This document shows, piece by piece, positions 34,920-45,661 of a DNA stretch of 64,000 nucleotides (positions are counted from its first letter, which is position 1; each line of letters opens with the position of its first letter). The DNA comes from Chrysopilus asiliformis (lineage: Eukaryota; Arthropoda; Insecta; Diptera; Rhagionidae): NCBI GenBank assembly GCA_964034945.1, contig OZ035962.1, positions 90,937,650-91,001,649 of the forward strand. Direction: 5' to 3'. Both the position numbers and the translations under genes were made by a program. The notes beneath the pieces are model-generated. The model had not been told where the DNA came from, searched no databases, and worked only from the letters and a program-made list of their open reading frames with translations.

Positions 34920-35110
34920 GATAGGTTACAATCGGACCATTCCCCCATCCCTCTCCGCAATTTAAATCAAATTTTTTCCGATTTTTTCTAAAAATAGTGC
35001 GTTGATCGAAATATTAATTTTACATAACTCTTGTAATTTTACATAATTCTCCCATACATCAACATTCAATCAGGCTAATCCTTCCCCCGTCAATCTATCT
35101 ACTTCTCAAA
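34920..35110 (+). repeat. Helentron-like family D' fragment
   Basis: CAATCGGACCATTCCCCCAT, CTCTCCGCAATTTAAATC, TTTTACATAACTCTTG and TCTCCCATACATCAACATTC are diverged forms of one family D' module. Both ends are missing. Confidence 0.5.
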
Positions 35111-35329
35111 GAAGGTCTTTTCAAACGAGGTTTCGTGCTTTCCACCTACAGTTTTACACGAATTGGAAATGATAGATGCATTGCCACATTTGTAGGGTTT
35201 TTTCTCTGCAAACCAATGACGTCAGACGTCGTAGTAGCTTGATGGTGTTGTTAGCACCAAGCAGTAATCATCACTTTTCATTTAGATAACGCAAGTTTAG
35301 TGAATTTGGAATGAAACCGTGCTGTAGAC

Positions 35330-35390
35330 GAGGTTTGAATCCACAGCCTGCAGCTTACAGTTTGAATTATTTACCACTAACCCACACTGA
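35330..35390 (-). repeat. tRNA-like sequence (probable SINE head)
   Basis: On the minus strand GGGTTAGTGGTAAATAA resembles a Pol III A box, and GGATTCAAACC, about 30 bases further, a B box (GGTTCGAANCC). The stretch between could form a degenerate tRNA fold with ACTGTAAGC at the anticodon position, but the acceptor stem does not pair convincingly. It is more likely a tRNA-derived SINE relic than a working tRNA gene. It lies about 80 bp left of the non-LTR fragment. Confidence 0.45.
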
Positions 35391-35470
35391 TACCCCCGTT
35401 CTCGTTACAAGAAATAAAAAATTACTGTAATATAAATATTCATTCTGAAATTTTCGTATTGAATATTTTC

Positions 35471-35690
35471 GTACAGTAAAGTTTAGGGGTTCCTTCATTC
35501 CGCGAACAACAAGACTCTGGAACGATTTACCATCCGATGTGTTCCCCACGACGGACTTATAACCCGCAAAAGTTCAAGGAGAACATAAATCGGCATCTCC
35601 TGTTGTCCTTCCGATCATTCTGAGCTGTGCTTCGGCATTAAAGAGTCTTTGCCTAAGCTCTGGCTGGAACTATAAAAAAAAATCCTATCT
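35471..35690 (+). pseudogene. 3' end of a non-LTR retrotransposon
   Basis: The frame from 35471 reads RTVKFRGSFIPRTTRLWNDL and then PSDVFPTTDL before a TAA. One base on, the next frame continues NPQKFKENINRHLLLSFRSF to a TGA at about 35623. The pattern (F-I-P-R-T-T-x-L-W-N-x-L-P, then F-x-x-N-I-N-R-H-L) is the well-known C-terminal tail that follows reverse transcriptase in insect non-LTR elements. A 3' tail with TCGGCATTAAAGAGTCTTTG follows to an A-rich end near 35690. The copy is 5'-truncated and frameshifted. The clade cannot be fixed from this tail. Confidence 0.72.
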
Positions 35691-35819
35691 CTTGGCAAAT
35701 GTGCAATGCAATGCACTTAAATTAAACAAAATATAGTAGAATTTTTTTCAGAAAAAAATGCAGGAAATTTTAATGCATTTGAGTTAGGTTATTTTTTTAT
35801 AATAGCTCATAGTTTCCGA

Positions 35820-36420
35820 GAAATTTAAAAAAAAACCATTTTTTTTTAAATATTTTGAGAACCGTTAGTTATATGTATAAACCGTTTAAGCAAGAAATGT
35901 GGAAAATTTTATTTCCTATGAATTTCGGTATATGCACTTTTTCACAAAAGTGCATAGTTTTTGAGTAAATTTTCAAAAAACCGATTTTTTTTTAAATATC
36001 TTAAGAACCGTTAGAGATACAAAAAAAGTGGACGAAGCAGAAAATGTAGAAAATTTTATATACTTTAAATTTTGTTATACCTGTATTCATTTTTTTCAAA
36101 AACACATAGAATTCGAAAAAATTTCAAAAACAGTGTTTAAAAGAATGTATCAGAGGTACCCGTTATAGTTACCGTTACTTGTCCATAAGTTGATAGAAAA
36201 CTACGATTCTTGAAAAACTTATTGACAAAAAATTTCAAGTCGCTAAGTCAACGCGTTCTCGAGTTATTTAAGATACGTACAACTGACAGGCCGACATGAC
36301 GTCCCCATAATTTTTCCTGAAGCGGATTTCGTACTGAACAAAAATTTTCTATCTGTCCCCGTTCTCCAGTCGGTCTACGTCAAGAGTACAATACTTTCCC
36401 TCTATAGAAGAAAGTAAAAA
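35820..36420 (-). mobile_element. Helentron-like family B copy
   Basis: Reversed, it has the terminal hairpin region ACTTTCTTCTATAGAGGGAA, a short degenerate microsatellite (GTCGGCCTGTCAG), the TTAAATAACTCGAGAACGCG and GCGACTTGAAATTTT words, then two module copies with CGGTTCTTAAGATATTT and AATCGGTTTTTTGAAAATTT (about 140 bp apart on the plus strand, near 35865 and 36008). It matches 38060-38372 and 62700-63143. Non-coding. Confidence 0.7.
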
Positions 36421-36424
36421 GAGC

Positions 36425-38050
36425 CGAAAGATATTCACAAACCTTATTTTAAAAATAAAAACGTTATATATCTAATACTTATCGCTAGAATTGACAATTT
36501 TTGAAGCTATAAAAAAATTCGATTTAATTTTTCACAACAACGACACCTCTTCACTCGAGCAAATATTATTTTTTGTGTGAATTTCAAATACACAAACAAA
36601 AAGTGGCGATAAATATAATTAAAAACAAATAAGAAGATTTATGACGATATCTCATTCGAAATTGATTTAAAATCCTTTCGTTTCGTCGTATATCGACCAT
36701 GAATTTCTACATTATCCCATTTTTAGCTAGAGGGCGAATTCAAGTAACAAGGGATGATTTTCACTTCACCCCAAAAAAAAATTACAATGAACCATTTTTT
36801 GGGGAGTTTACAGCCTACATGTCAAAAACTCACCCCTCACAGAATTGAAGTAATAGATTTTGTCTTCTCAGTGCACATCCCTTCATCTGGTGTGGATTTT
36901 ATAGATTCAAACATTTTTCAATTCGACCTGAAATGAAGTGGCGTGTGCAGGGATATACGAAATATACTAAAGAAACTATCAATTTTGTGAAATTATTCCA
37001 TTTTATGAATTCAACAGACTGGGCTGCATCAAACACAAATACTGGGCTGCACTGACTGTTTTCCAGGCAGGAAAAATGGTAATATAAAATAAATTGATGC
37101 GTTCATCTGGAAGAATTTGAAATTACACAAGACTTTTCCCATTTTTTTTTACACACAATTTTCCATCAATACTCTTATATGTATGGCATTGTAACTATTT
37201 TTACTTGCATTATGTTTTTAATTTATTTATACTCATGCTGTGATGTCGTTTTTATGCGACGGATGTTATTATGTTGGCTTGATTCTGATAAACAGTTAAG
37301 TAAGTGGTCACTCATCCGTGAATCGTAACTGGAGCATAATTTAGTGCTCCAGGGAAAAGTCAAATTCACAATGTTTTTTCAGTTTAAGAATAACGAAATT
37401 TTTGAGAAAAATAAAAACCTCCATAATGAAAATGCATTTTCAATTATGTTCGTTTTAGTCAAAATTAAAATATTCATTCAAAAACTGCTTTTTTGGGTCA
37501 GTAATTCAAAGCGATTTGTGTACCAAGCTTGCGGAAATCAGTGGAAAAACATATTTTTCCATTCTAAACTTTGACTGATTAAATATTTTCATTTTTTAGT
37601 GGAAATCACGATGGTGCGTTATGAGGAAATTATCACCCGTTGCAGGTAAAGTTTTCTTTTTTTTAATTTTATAACAAACAAATAAATTTGAGTAACAAAT
37701 TAACTAATAATAGTATAATGAAGAAATGCCAACAGAATAAATATATAAAATTCGAATGTTATAATACTCATAATCGGATGTAAGCTGGAAAACCGCTCTA
37801 ACGATTTTGGTGTAATTTCCCGTAGATTTTTCAATGGAAAAGGGCGGGAGCAAAAAAAATTTCTTTTTTTTGAAAAATTCGTTTTCTAATTAAAGCATTA
37901 TTTCGCAGGAAAACCAACATCGAGACCCATTATAATTATTATAAAATAATTTGAAAAAAATGTTGATTTAAAAAGAATAAGCAAAAGATTTGAAAAACAA
38001 AATACTTTTGATTATTTGTTGATAATTTAAACATAAAAAAGGGACAAATT
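36425..38050. other. No recognisable gene
   Basis: A+T-rich; frames at 36754-36936 and 37344-37574 carry no motif. No paired repeats seen. Confidence 0.45.
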
Positions 38051-38059
38051 AAATTTAAA

Positions 38060-38372
38060 AAAAACAAGTTTGAAAGTGTTATAGTTTTCGAGAGATTTTC
38101 AAAAAAACCAATTTTTTTTCAAATATCTCGCGAACCGTTAGAGATTTAAAAAAGACCGTTAAAGCAGAAAGCGTAGAATATTTTATATCCTTTAAATTTT
38201 ATTACAGTACCCGTTATAGCTACCGTAACTTTTCCAAAAGCTGACAGGAAACTACGATTTTAGTAAACTTTATTTACAAAAAATTTCAAGTCGCTAGGTC
38301 AACGCGTTCTCGAGTTATTTAAGATACGACAGACGGGCAGGCAGACCGACAGACTTGCCGTCCTCAACAATT
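38060..38372 (-). mobile_element. Helentron-like family B copy, truncated
   Basis: On the plus strand TTTTCGAGAGATTTTC, CGCGAACCGTTAGAGATTTA, TACCGTAACTTTTCC, CAAGTCGCTAGGTCAACGCG and CTCGAGTTATTTAAGATAC precede a CAGAC/CAGGC microsatellite. The terminal hairpin beyond the microsatellite is missing; it breaks off near TTGCCGTCCTC. Confidence 0.7.
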
Positions 38373-38379
38373 ACAACAA

Positions 38380-39540
38380 GATAAAAACGTTGAGAGCTTT
38401 TGCATATTAACTTTTATCTTGCGTTTATTTTTGAGGCCGAATCCTCACGTATCCTTTTAGTCGCAATTTTTTTTATTAATTTATTAATTTTTTTTTCTTA
38501 TTTTTTCAATTTTTTTTAGCTTTTTTATTTTCCGGCTCCCATTTTGTTTTTTTTTTCAAGCTTTTAAGACCAAATAAAAGTTAGGCCAGATCACAAAAAT
38601 TCTGATTCGGAAACCACTCTACCGATTGAGCTGAAATTTTCTGAAAGAAGGTTCACGAATAAGAGGAAAAAGTTTTCCCTCAGTTTTAGCTAATAAATTA
38701 TAGTTTCTGTTCAGAGCTCAGTTTTCGCTCAAATTTAATCGATATATGTTCTCATGCTTAATAATTTTCATGCTTAATACTTTTGAATATGATTAAAAAT
38801 ACTATTATTACTGAATTTCCAAATATAATTGAATTTTTTTAAACAATCAATTTAAAACGCATTGCGTAAAATATTAGCATAATAAGCTTTTGCAGCATCG
38901 CAGCGTAGGAATTTTTTTCTACGCATAAATCAATTATTTCATCTAAATTATGTAGAGATGGTACTTTTCGCATTTCCCATAAATGATGGGTTTGTTATGT
39001 CAGCAAAAGCTCACAACAACCTTTATTAGAAAATGTTTTATTATTATACTTTTTTGATCATGACACCAGTGGATTTGGATTATCGAACAAATTATATTGA
39101 TAAATATTTTCATTGAATATCATTTTGCATAAAATTCGATTTTGTATCATAAATATTCATAATTCCACTTCAAAAATTGATTTACATTAACAAATTCGCC
39201 CTCTCGTACACTGTCAGCATTTGGTTATTTATCAGACTGAGTAAAATGTTGGCACATTTGTTGTCTACAAAACATAGTTTTGTTTTGTTATTGTTAATGT
39301 TTTTCCGGATGTTTTTTTGGAAAGTACGGTTAATCTATACCCACCCATCCGTTTATATCGCCCATCCCAATATTAAATTCGTCCTATTCGAAGTTCCAAC
39401 AATACAAAATCAGTTCGGTTTTCTGTTGTTATTCAAATTCCGAATTTGCAAAAAAAAATCAGTAATTTAAACTTAATCCTCAAACTGGTAGGTCAAATAG
39501 ACCCTTTTTGTCATTTATTGAATAGTTGATAATATCGATA
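38380..39540. other. No recognisable gene
   Basis: T-rich stretch at 38460-38560, then unique-looking DNA. The 97-codon frame at 39177-39470 has no motif. Confidence 0.45.
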
Positions 39541-39541
39541 G

Positions 39542-39760
39542 CAGTGTTTCGGAACCGATGGGTCGCCAAACTTTTTTACGAGGGCTAGGAAAAAACTTTT
39601 TAAAATTAATGTCGCGTGAAAATATCATGAAATGACAGTTTTCTAAGGGAAAAGCCTCAATGATTTTTCTTCGGAAAAATTGAAGTTACATTTCACATTC
39701 AACGACAGAAATTTTCGCTTGCGTCGCATTTCTTTAGACAAGTTCCACTTTAGGTCTCAC
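39542..39760 (+). mobile_element. hAT-like element end, family M
   Basis: CAGTGTTTCGGAACCGATGG then GTCGCCAAACTTTTTTACGA has the CAGTG start of hAT ends and matches, inverted, the terminus at 43795. Near 39713 AAATTTTCGCTTGCGTCGCA is the shared internal word. The right end is not found close by. The 43795 terminus is in the correct orientation, but flanks (ATCGATAG and AGTTCGAA) do not match, so I do not join them. Confidence 0.55.
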
Positions 39761-40169
39761 AAAAAATTTCAGGATCATTGAATTTTCCTGTATGCTAATT
39801 TTTAATTATTTAAAAAAATAAGTAATATATTTTTTTCTAAGCTTTATGCCATGTTGACATTAGGCTAGTTGCTAGTAGTTGGCAACTAGGCCACAACTAT
39901 CATCAAACTAATTGCAAAGTTTTAACTTCTGTCCTAATGGCCAGCTACTGTCAACTATCGACAAGCCTTTTGCCATGTAGCTTTTTGCTGAGGTAATTGA
40001 AATAACAAAGTTATCAGGTTTTTTTTATGCCTAGGCCCAGCACGAACTTCTGGTAAATTTTCTCCCAAAAAAGCCGTTAGATTATCGGCATTTTTTCATT
40101 AAAATCAAACGTTTTTTTTTCGAATATTTGTTATATGTATATTCGGAATCTGTAAATTGAGAGGAGCCG

Positions 40170-40376
40170 CCGCGAGCCTCGCCGGTAGTCCAATGGTTAA
40201 TGACTACTCATTTTTAACTGTTACTTAGTTATTAGTTTTCAAATCGTGCGTTCTTGTTAGTTTGGTTGAGTTACCGGTGTCCTACCGTAACATAACTCAA
40301 TTTGGGTATATAGGATGTCAACGGGGCATTAAAGAGGTCTTCCATACGTATTTCTTCTGACTTTTAGAAAAAAAAT
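40170..40376 (+). mobile_element. tRNA-derived SINE
   Basis: The head CGCCGGTAGTCCAATGGTTA carries a Pol III A box (TAGTCCAATGG at 40186), and GTTTTCAAATC at 40235 is a B-box-like word at the normal distance. The body (GTTGAGTTACCGGTGTCCTA, GTAACATAACTCAATTTGGG) ends with GGGCATTAAAGAGGTCTTCC and an A-rich tail at about 40367-40376. The GGCATTAAAGAG-TCTT word is also in the 3' end of the non-LTR fragment at 35633, as expected for a SINE that borrows a LINE tail. Target duplications were not resolved. Confidence 0.6.
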
Positions 40377-40397
40377 TTTGGCAGCCCAAATCTTTGA

Positions 40398-40589
40398 CTA
40401 GTGCCAAAAGTTGTTGAATTTCACCTACATTCAACCTTCGCAGTCGATTTTGAAAAGGATCACGGGAACGGCATGGAAAAAGAGCATACAATTTCGTATC
40501 TGGGAATCAATGGAGGGGATGATCTAGTTGAAAATATTGTTCGATTCATAGAACATGAAAACATAAATCCGATCGGCTTGACAGCATAA
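40398..40589 (+). CDS. Unidentified 62-codon frame after the SINE
   Basis: Open from just after a TGA at 40395 to a TAA at 40587. The product has a balanced, acidic/polar composition (EFHLHSTFAVDFEKDHGNGM, EKEHTISYLGINGGDDLVEN, IVRFIEHENINPIGLTA) unlike the Lys/Phe-rich chance frames around it. There is an internal ATG at the Met of NGMEKEH but none at the start. It could be an exon or a transposon frame relic. I do not recognise a family. Confidence 0.3.
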   Translation, partial: LVPKVVEFHLHSTFAVDFEKDHGNGMEKEHTISYLGINGGDDLVENIVRFIEHENINPIGLTA

Positions 40590-40599
40590 ATACTACAAA

Positions 40600-41395
40600 T
40601 TTTAGCTCTAGCACAAAATAATCACAGCTACAAACCGTCAAACATTGGATTCCCATCGAACGCAAAAAAAAATTGTCCATCGCTGTTGGTTTTTGTTTTA
40701 TTTTTTTTCCATTCGGTCGACATAACATAATGCAACATAACATTATAGAAATCACGTTTTTTACATGTTTGAGCCCATCCACATAAACATACATTTGTCC
40801 GGTAAAAAATATGCTCGCTTATATCTACGGAAAAAGCTCTCTATATCCAGTCACCGGGAATAAAGTTAAGTTTCTGGTTAATTGGGAAATCATTGAAAAA
40901 AAAAATCATTTTTTTTCGCTTTAAATGTTACGGGTCTACAGCCCCGAAAAACACATTATTAACAATGGACAGCATATAAGGATTATATTACGGCAATTTG
41001 GTATTAAATTGCTTGTCGAATACATTTCAATTGGCTGATGAATGACTATATCACATTAAATGAAGAGCATAGATGATCATGAAATGGCATTTTGGTACAC
41101 GTAGGGAATGGGAATGGTCACAGGAAGGGTTAAATTATGTTGGAGCTGAATTCAGTGGAACCTGTGAGCACTTTAATAAATCGACCTTTTGGGAAGAAAA
41201 ACTCATATCCGCCTCGTTTAAAAATACAGACTCGAGTCTGCTTGTCAAATGACCGAAAATGATAACGATCAAAATTGGTTCTGTTGCATTTAAAGTGGAT
41301 AAAAGTAATTATTTAAATTATCGTATATTTCTGACATTTAATACTTGTGTAGCATATAAAGACATAAATTTTTATACTCTATATGATATAGGAAT
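40600..41395. other. No recognisable gene
   Basis: Unique-looking A+T-rich sequence. Confidence 0.5.
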
Positions 41396-41400
41396 ATGTT

Positions 41401-41680
41401 TAGGGTGACCATACGTCCCGGTTTGGCGGGGACAGTCTCAGAATCAGGTATGTGCGCTCCGGGAACAAAACTTTTGTCCCGGATTTTTCAATTAAGTGTT
41501 ATGATTGTGTTATAATAACGATTTTCCACAAATGGCGAATGTATTTAAAAAAAATTTCATGTACGGTGCTTTTGTCTTCATTTCCAACTGTGTAGCTCTT
41601 GATTAAAATCTTTGAGCCGCACTTTGTCTAAAAAAATTCACCTGCGGCGCAAATTTTTTAATCCTTTATCCTTTGTCTTC
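41401..41680 (+). mobile_element. hAT-like family F, one end
   Basis: TAGGGTGACCATACGTCCCG, GTTTGGCGGGGACAGTCTCA and CAAAACTTTTGTCCCGGATT match the left end of the complete copy at 46380 (TAGGGTGATCATACGTGTCG, GGCCGGGGCAGTTCCGG, CTAAACTTTTGTCTCGGAAT). AATTCACCTGCGGCGCAAAT near 41640 is the internal word. The other end is missing. Confidence 0.7.
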
Positions 41681-41735
41681 TTCCAAATAAAGATTTTCTT
41701 TCTATACAACGTTGTTTCATAGGTGTTACGATTCA

Positions 41736-42050
41736 GTCATCAAATATGATTTTACATAACTTATCTATACATCAAAATCCAGTTGGGCTTCTCTATCCCC
41801 CCCTCCGTCATACAAATTGAATACTTTTTTTTCTATTTTCTCGAAAACTGTGCATAGTATCGAAAAATTTATAAAGGCGAAATGTGTTTAAAATATGATT
41901 TTACATAATCGTTCAATACATTAAAATCGAATAGGACCAATCCTTCCCACCTCTCCCATATAAAAGTTTTTTTTTAAGAAAAATTGGTCTGCCCTCATAT
42001 AGAGTATTTAACGATTGGCCCTGGCAACTGTAGCTTTTGTTATGTTTTTT
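41736..42050 (+). repeat. Helentron-like family D' copy, two modules
   Basis: AATATGATTTTACATAAC occurs at about 41742 and 41893 (about 150 bp apart), each followed by a CAAAATCCAGTTGG-type word and a C-rich CTCTCCC block. It ends GATTGGCCCTGGCAACTGTA, GCTTTTGTTATG, as in the 13181-13805 copy. The 5' end and microsatellite are absent. Confidence 0.7.
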
Positions 42051-42054
42051 TTGG

Positions 42055-42860
42055 GTGGCTCCTCACTAGTCTGTCAGTCGAAAAATTTATATGCGTTTAA
42101 TACGATATAATACAAGTATGGGCATAACTCGCATTGTAAATATAATGTAGACAAAGTATGTTATCTAAATTTTATTCCGGGCATTTCCCAACAAGGGGAT
42201 ATGAAAGGGAATTTCTGGAGGACTGCGATGGTGCTATATAAAATGTATTTAATTCTAAATATTTTTGCTGTACGATGTAGTATATCGTATGTATAGGCCG
42301 CAAGTTTTTATTGTGCCCTCATAATTAAAGGGACTTCATGCTCTGAATTGTAATTAATACCAGAACGTCATAAATTTTCATATGTGTATACAAAGTTGAG
42401 AAGACTTATGAGGACGACGTGTCTGAATACTAAAATACTTAGTGCCAGAGACCATTAGGATAGTTTATTTCATAAGGATTATGTGAGAAGGTATTTCTAT
42501 GGCCATAACGTGACGTTTGTGATTTGAATTTAACTTTTGATATTCACTACAAGTCTAGCTTACATTTTAGACATGTAGTATATAATTTACGATTTAATGA
42601 CGATTATGTAAGTCTTAATAAGTTGTAACAATTAAATTTTTATCGTTTCATAAAACAATATCGGATATGTGGATATCTGTAATAACAAAAGGATATTAAA
42701 TGATAATTTCATAATTATCGTACATGGAAACATTTTAATTAGGAGGTTTTCGTATTGGATAAAAAACAATTTTAAAATTTGTTTGGTAGTAAAATTGTAT
42801 ACTTGTTTTATTTATTTATTATTTTGATGCTACTTTGCTCTAGAAATATATGTTAGGGCT
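42055..42860. other. No recognisable gene
   Basis: Unique-looking A+T-rich sequence; no open frames of note. Confidence 0.5.
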
Positions 42861-42865
42861 CCAAA

Positions 42866-43500
42866 AATGCTAGGGGGTCTGCGGTAGTGCGACGGCCTAC
42901 TAAACTCCATACAAAAATCGCACAAAAATGCGGTGAAGAGAAAGAGGGATCCAAGAAATTTAAAACCAATGTGAAGGTTTTTTTTGGTAGGCGAAAGCCC
43001 TCTAAGAATTACTTTTGTGAACAGAACATGACTTTCTTGTCCAAAATCTACGACCCCACCCAATTAACACCTTTTAGCGAGAACCCAGCCTCAATCTCTA
43101 GTCGATTAGCTAATTAAAGTAAATTTACCAAAATATGGAAGCAAATTTTGATTATGAAATTGTTGTACTCATCAAAAATTTACATCCGTCTAGTGGCGAC
43201 TTTGGCGCCCATGGCGAGGACTCCTTCCGCTCCCGTCTTCAGCCTTGCTCAGAAAATATCAACCTTATGGGTCGCCCGCGGCTTCAGCATCTCCCTCAGC
43301 TTTCAGTCCCGGATATCACTCTTCAAAAGTGCCCAACTGGTAATAATATTGGTGGGGTAAATTGCAGTAGGAGAAATTGACTGCGAGATTACTTCCCTAA
43401 TGATGTGATCCGAATCCGAAAGCCTTCTAAATTTGCTGAAGACAGCACGAAAAGGATTTGTAGGGAGGGGAAAGGGTAGATTTAAGTGGGCGTAATGTTT
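42866..43500 (+). repeat. Repeat family G, largest copy
   Basis: Less A+T-rich than its flanks. It shares blocks with 17500-17575 and 23467-23550 (best: GCGAGAACCCAGCCTCAAT, TCTAGTCGATTAGCT). Overlapping frames at 43135-43380 and 43148-43360 lack any family motif. Higher G+C and the sense of sheared coding DNA suggest a decayed retroelement or transposon interior, but no reverse transcriptase, integrase or transposase motif is visible. Confidence 0.5.
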
Positions 43501-43639
43501 TTTTGGGTGATCACGTCTTGAATGGTGAAAACCAAGTCCCTTTAGGGATGCAATAGATATTAGAAGAAGGGGTTAGAAAAAGGAAGAATTTTGAAAAAAC
43601 CGCAGAGCCCTTCGTGGTACTTTGATATTAAGAAAGTCA

Positions 43640-43795
43640 GTATTTTACGACCAAACTTTTCGAAAACGACTGAACCGATTTTAATCAAACGTGAAGTTAG
43701 GCCAAAAAAACATTATTTTGATGTTAAATGACTTTCAAAGCGCTCATCGTGACCCCTTAAAAATTTTTTGGTGATCCATCGGCTGGGAAACACTG
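43640..43795 (-). repeat. hAT-like terminus, family M
   Basis: AAATTTTTTGGTGATCCATC, GGCTGGGAAACACTG ends at 43795 and is the reverse complement of a CAGTGTTTCCCAGCCGATGG end. Text to the left is probably its interior, but only the last 50 bases can be aligned with the copy at 39542. Confidence 0.55.
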
Positions 43796-44399
43796 AGTTC
43801 GAAACAGTTGGAATGGCTTGCGAAACTTTTTCAAAAAATTTAAATAAACTTAAAAAGCATCTTCACACCGAATTTCTATTGGAAACATTTTTCACTTCTT
43901 CAGTTTTCCAACTAAAACTGCAAAGTTTTTAGCATTACACACTAACCGCTCGATATTCAAATCAAATTTATTTTCATCAAATATTTGAGTTTTCGTTGAC
44001 CTACTTTTGTAGCCAGATGTTGATTTTGAAGTTTGAAATAAAATATATATATTTTTTTGATATATATGAATAGAAACGGAAAACCAATGAAAAACCAGGA
44101 AAAGAAAAAGTTTCTATAATTTTTTTTATGTGATTTGCGAAAAAAAATCACATAAGAGCAGTGTTGGGGTTATCTAGATAATAATTATCTAGATAATCAT
44201 CTAGATAAAAAAAAATGTTATCTTTATCTTATCTAGATAACACCCCAAAAAAGTTATCTTTATCTTATCTAGATAAAGGAAAATCCCATTTATCTAGAGA
44301 TAATCGTTACCACCGAAAATCAAAAAATTAAATCTGAAAAAATGCTGAAACGAAATTGTTTTCTGCATACTTTTGAAAACCTAAAAACTTTTTTTAGGA

Positions 44400-44525
44400 A
44401 CAGTTTTATACTTGGCAACAATTTTTGTTTACGGACAAGGAAGCGAAGTGTCACTCTTTCCCTCGCCTCTCTTCTCTTGTCCATAAAAAAAAAGTTCTGC
44501 CAGTAACTGTTGCCAAGTGTAAACC
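44400..44525. repeat. Inverted repeat inside the nested hAT
   Basis: TACTTGGCAACA with TTTACGGACAAG pairs with CTTGTCCATAA and TGTTGCCAAGTGTAAA on the other side. A pyrimidine-rich centre separates them. Possibly a further small MITE or an inner hAT end. Confidence 0.5.
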
Positions 44526-45100
44526 GGGCTATGAACGAAATAAAAAATCATAACGTTATAAATTTCCTTACGTAGCAAAATTAAACTTATATTTCGTGAC
44601 GTTATTTCGTTTTGTATCGATAAAAAACTTAATTTCGTTACGTTATAATGTTATTATTCCGTTACACATTGTATTGAAACTGAAAACAAAAAAACGCACT
44701 GTAATAATAGTTTATCACAAAGTAATTCAGTTCAGTTTCCATAAAAATAAATTGTATAACAAATAATAAAACTCAGCAAAAAGAAAATACAAATAAAAAC
44801 GGAAAAAAAATGTGATTATTAAGTTAAAAAATCAATAAAAAATACAAAAGACAAAAAATCACACAAAAGTTTTGCTCATTAAAAAAACTGTCTCCACAAA
44901 AGCGTGATTTTGATATCAAAGATATAGAATTTTTTTATAGAATTTCGCTCTACTTCTGGAGTTACTAAAAAGAAAATCTTTTCGCTACCAAAAAACTTGC
45001 TTAGAAGATTTCCATTTTTGTATCTCCAGAAATAGAGTGAATCTGGCCAAAACAAAATCCGATTTAGAATCAAAATACGATTAAAAACACTACTCCAATA

Positions 45101-45661
45101 TTTATACCCGTATGGTGAAACCAAAGGGTATATTAACTTTGCCTTACCGTTTGTAACGCCAAGATCCCGTCATCGCACACAAAAATGAATTACACCAGTG
45201 TGTTTAAAATGATAAAAAAAATTGAATTTTGCATGTCCGTCCGTCCGTCTGTCTGTCTGTCTGTCCGTCTGTCCGTCTGTCTGTGGCGCGGATTGCGGGC
45301 GCACGGATTGAGCTAGAGACTTGAAAGTTTGCACAGATTCGTTTTTCGTAAAATGTGAGGCTAAGTTCGTTAATGGGCAAAAATGGACCATTAGGGGGGG
45401 TACCCCCCATACGAACGAAAACGTTTTTTGCGAATATTTAAAAAACGGTACATCCTATCAAAAAAGTCTAAGAACAAAAGTTATTTAGAATATGATTCTA
45501 CATAAAACTCCCATACATCAAAATCCGATTGGAACAAGTTTTAAAAAAATCTTATTGGAAAATTTGAATTCAAATGAAATTTTGATACGCCGTTCAATTA
45601 AATCACCATACGGGTTTTCAATAATTGCCAGATTGGCAATTATAGCTTTTGTTATGTTTTT
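45101..45661 (+). mobile_element. Helentron-like family D, full-length copy
   Basis: 5' TTTATACCCGTATGGTGAAA; microsatellite of GTCC/GTCT units at 45237-45282; core with GATTGAGCTAGAGACTTGAA and GGCTAAGTTCGTTAATGGGC; inverse subterminal word CACCATACGGGT at 45604; hairpin ATTGCCAGATTGGCAAT and 3' end TATAGCTTTTGTTATG. About 560 bp, matching 20785-21348 and 50467-51010. It sits inside the 44159-46176 hAT, so it landed there later or was carried with it. The 73- and 68-codon minus-strand frames over it are not genes. Confidence 0.82.

Noticed and set aside
35330..35390. Functional tRNA gene
   Set aside because: A- and B-box-like words are present but the acceptor stem does not pair, so it is listed as a tRNA-like relic.
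39542..43795. A single 4.25-kb hAT element between two family M ends
   Set aside because: The end orientations fit, but the 8-bp flanks do not match and no transposase lies between.
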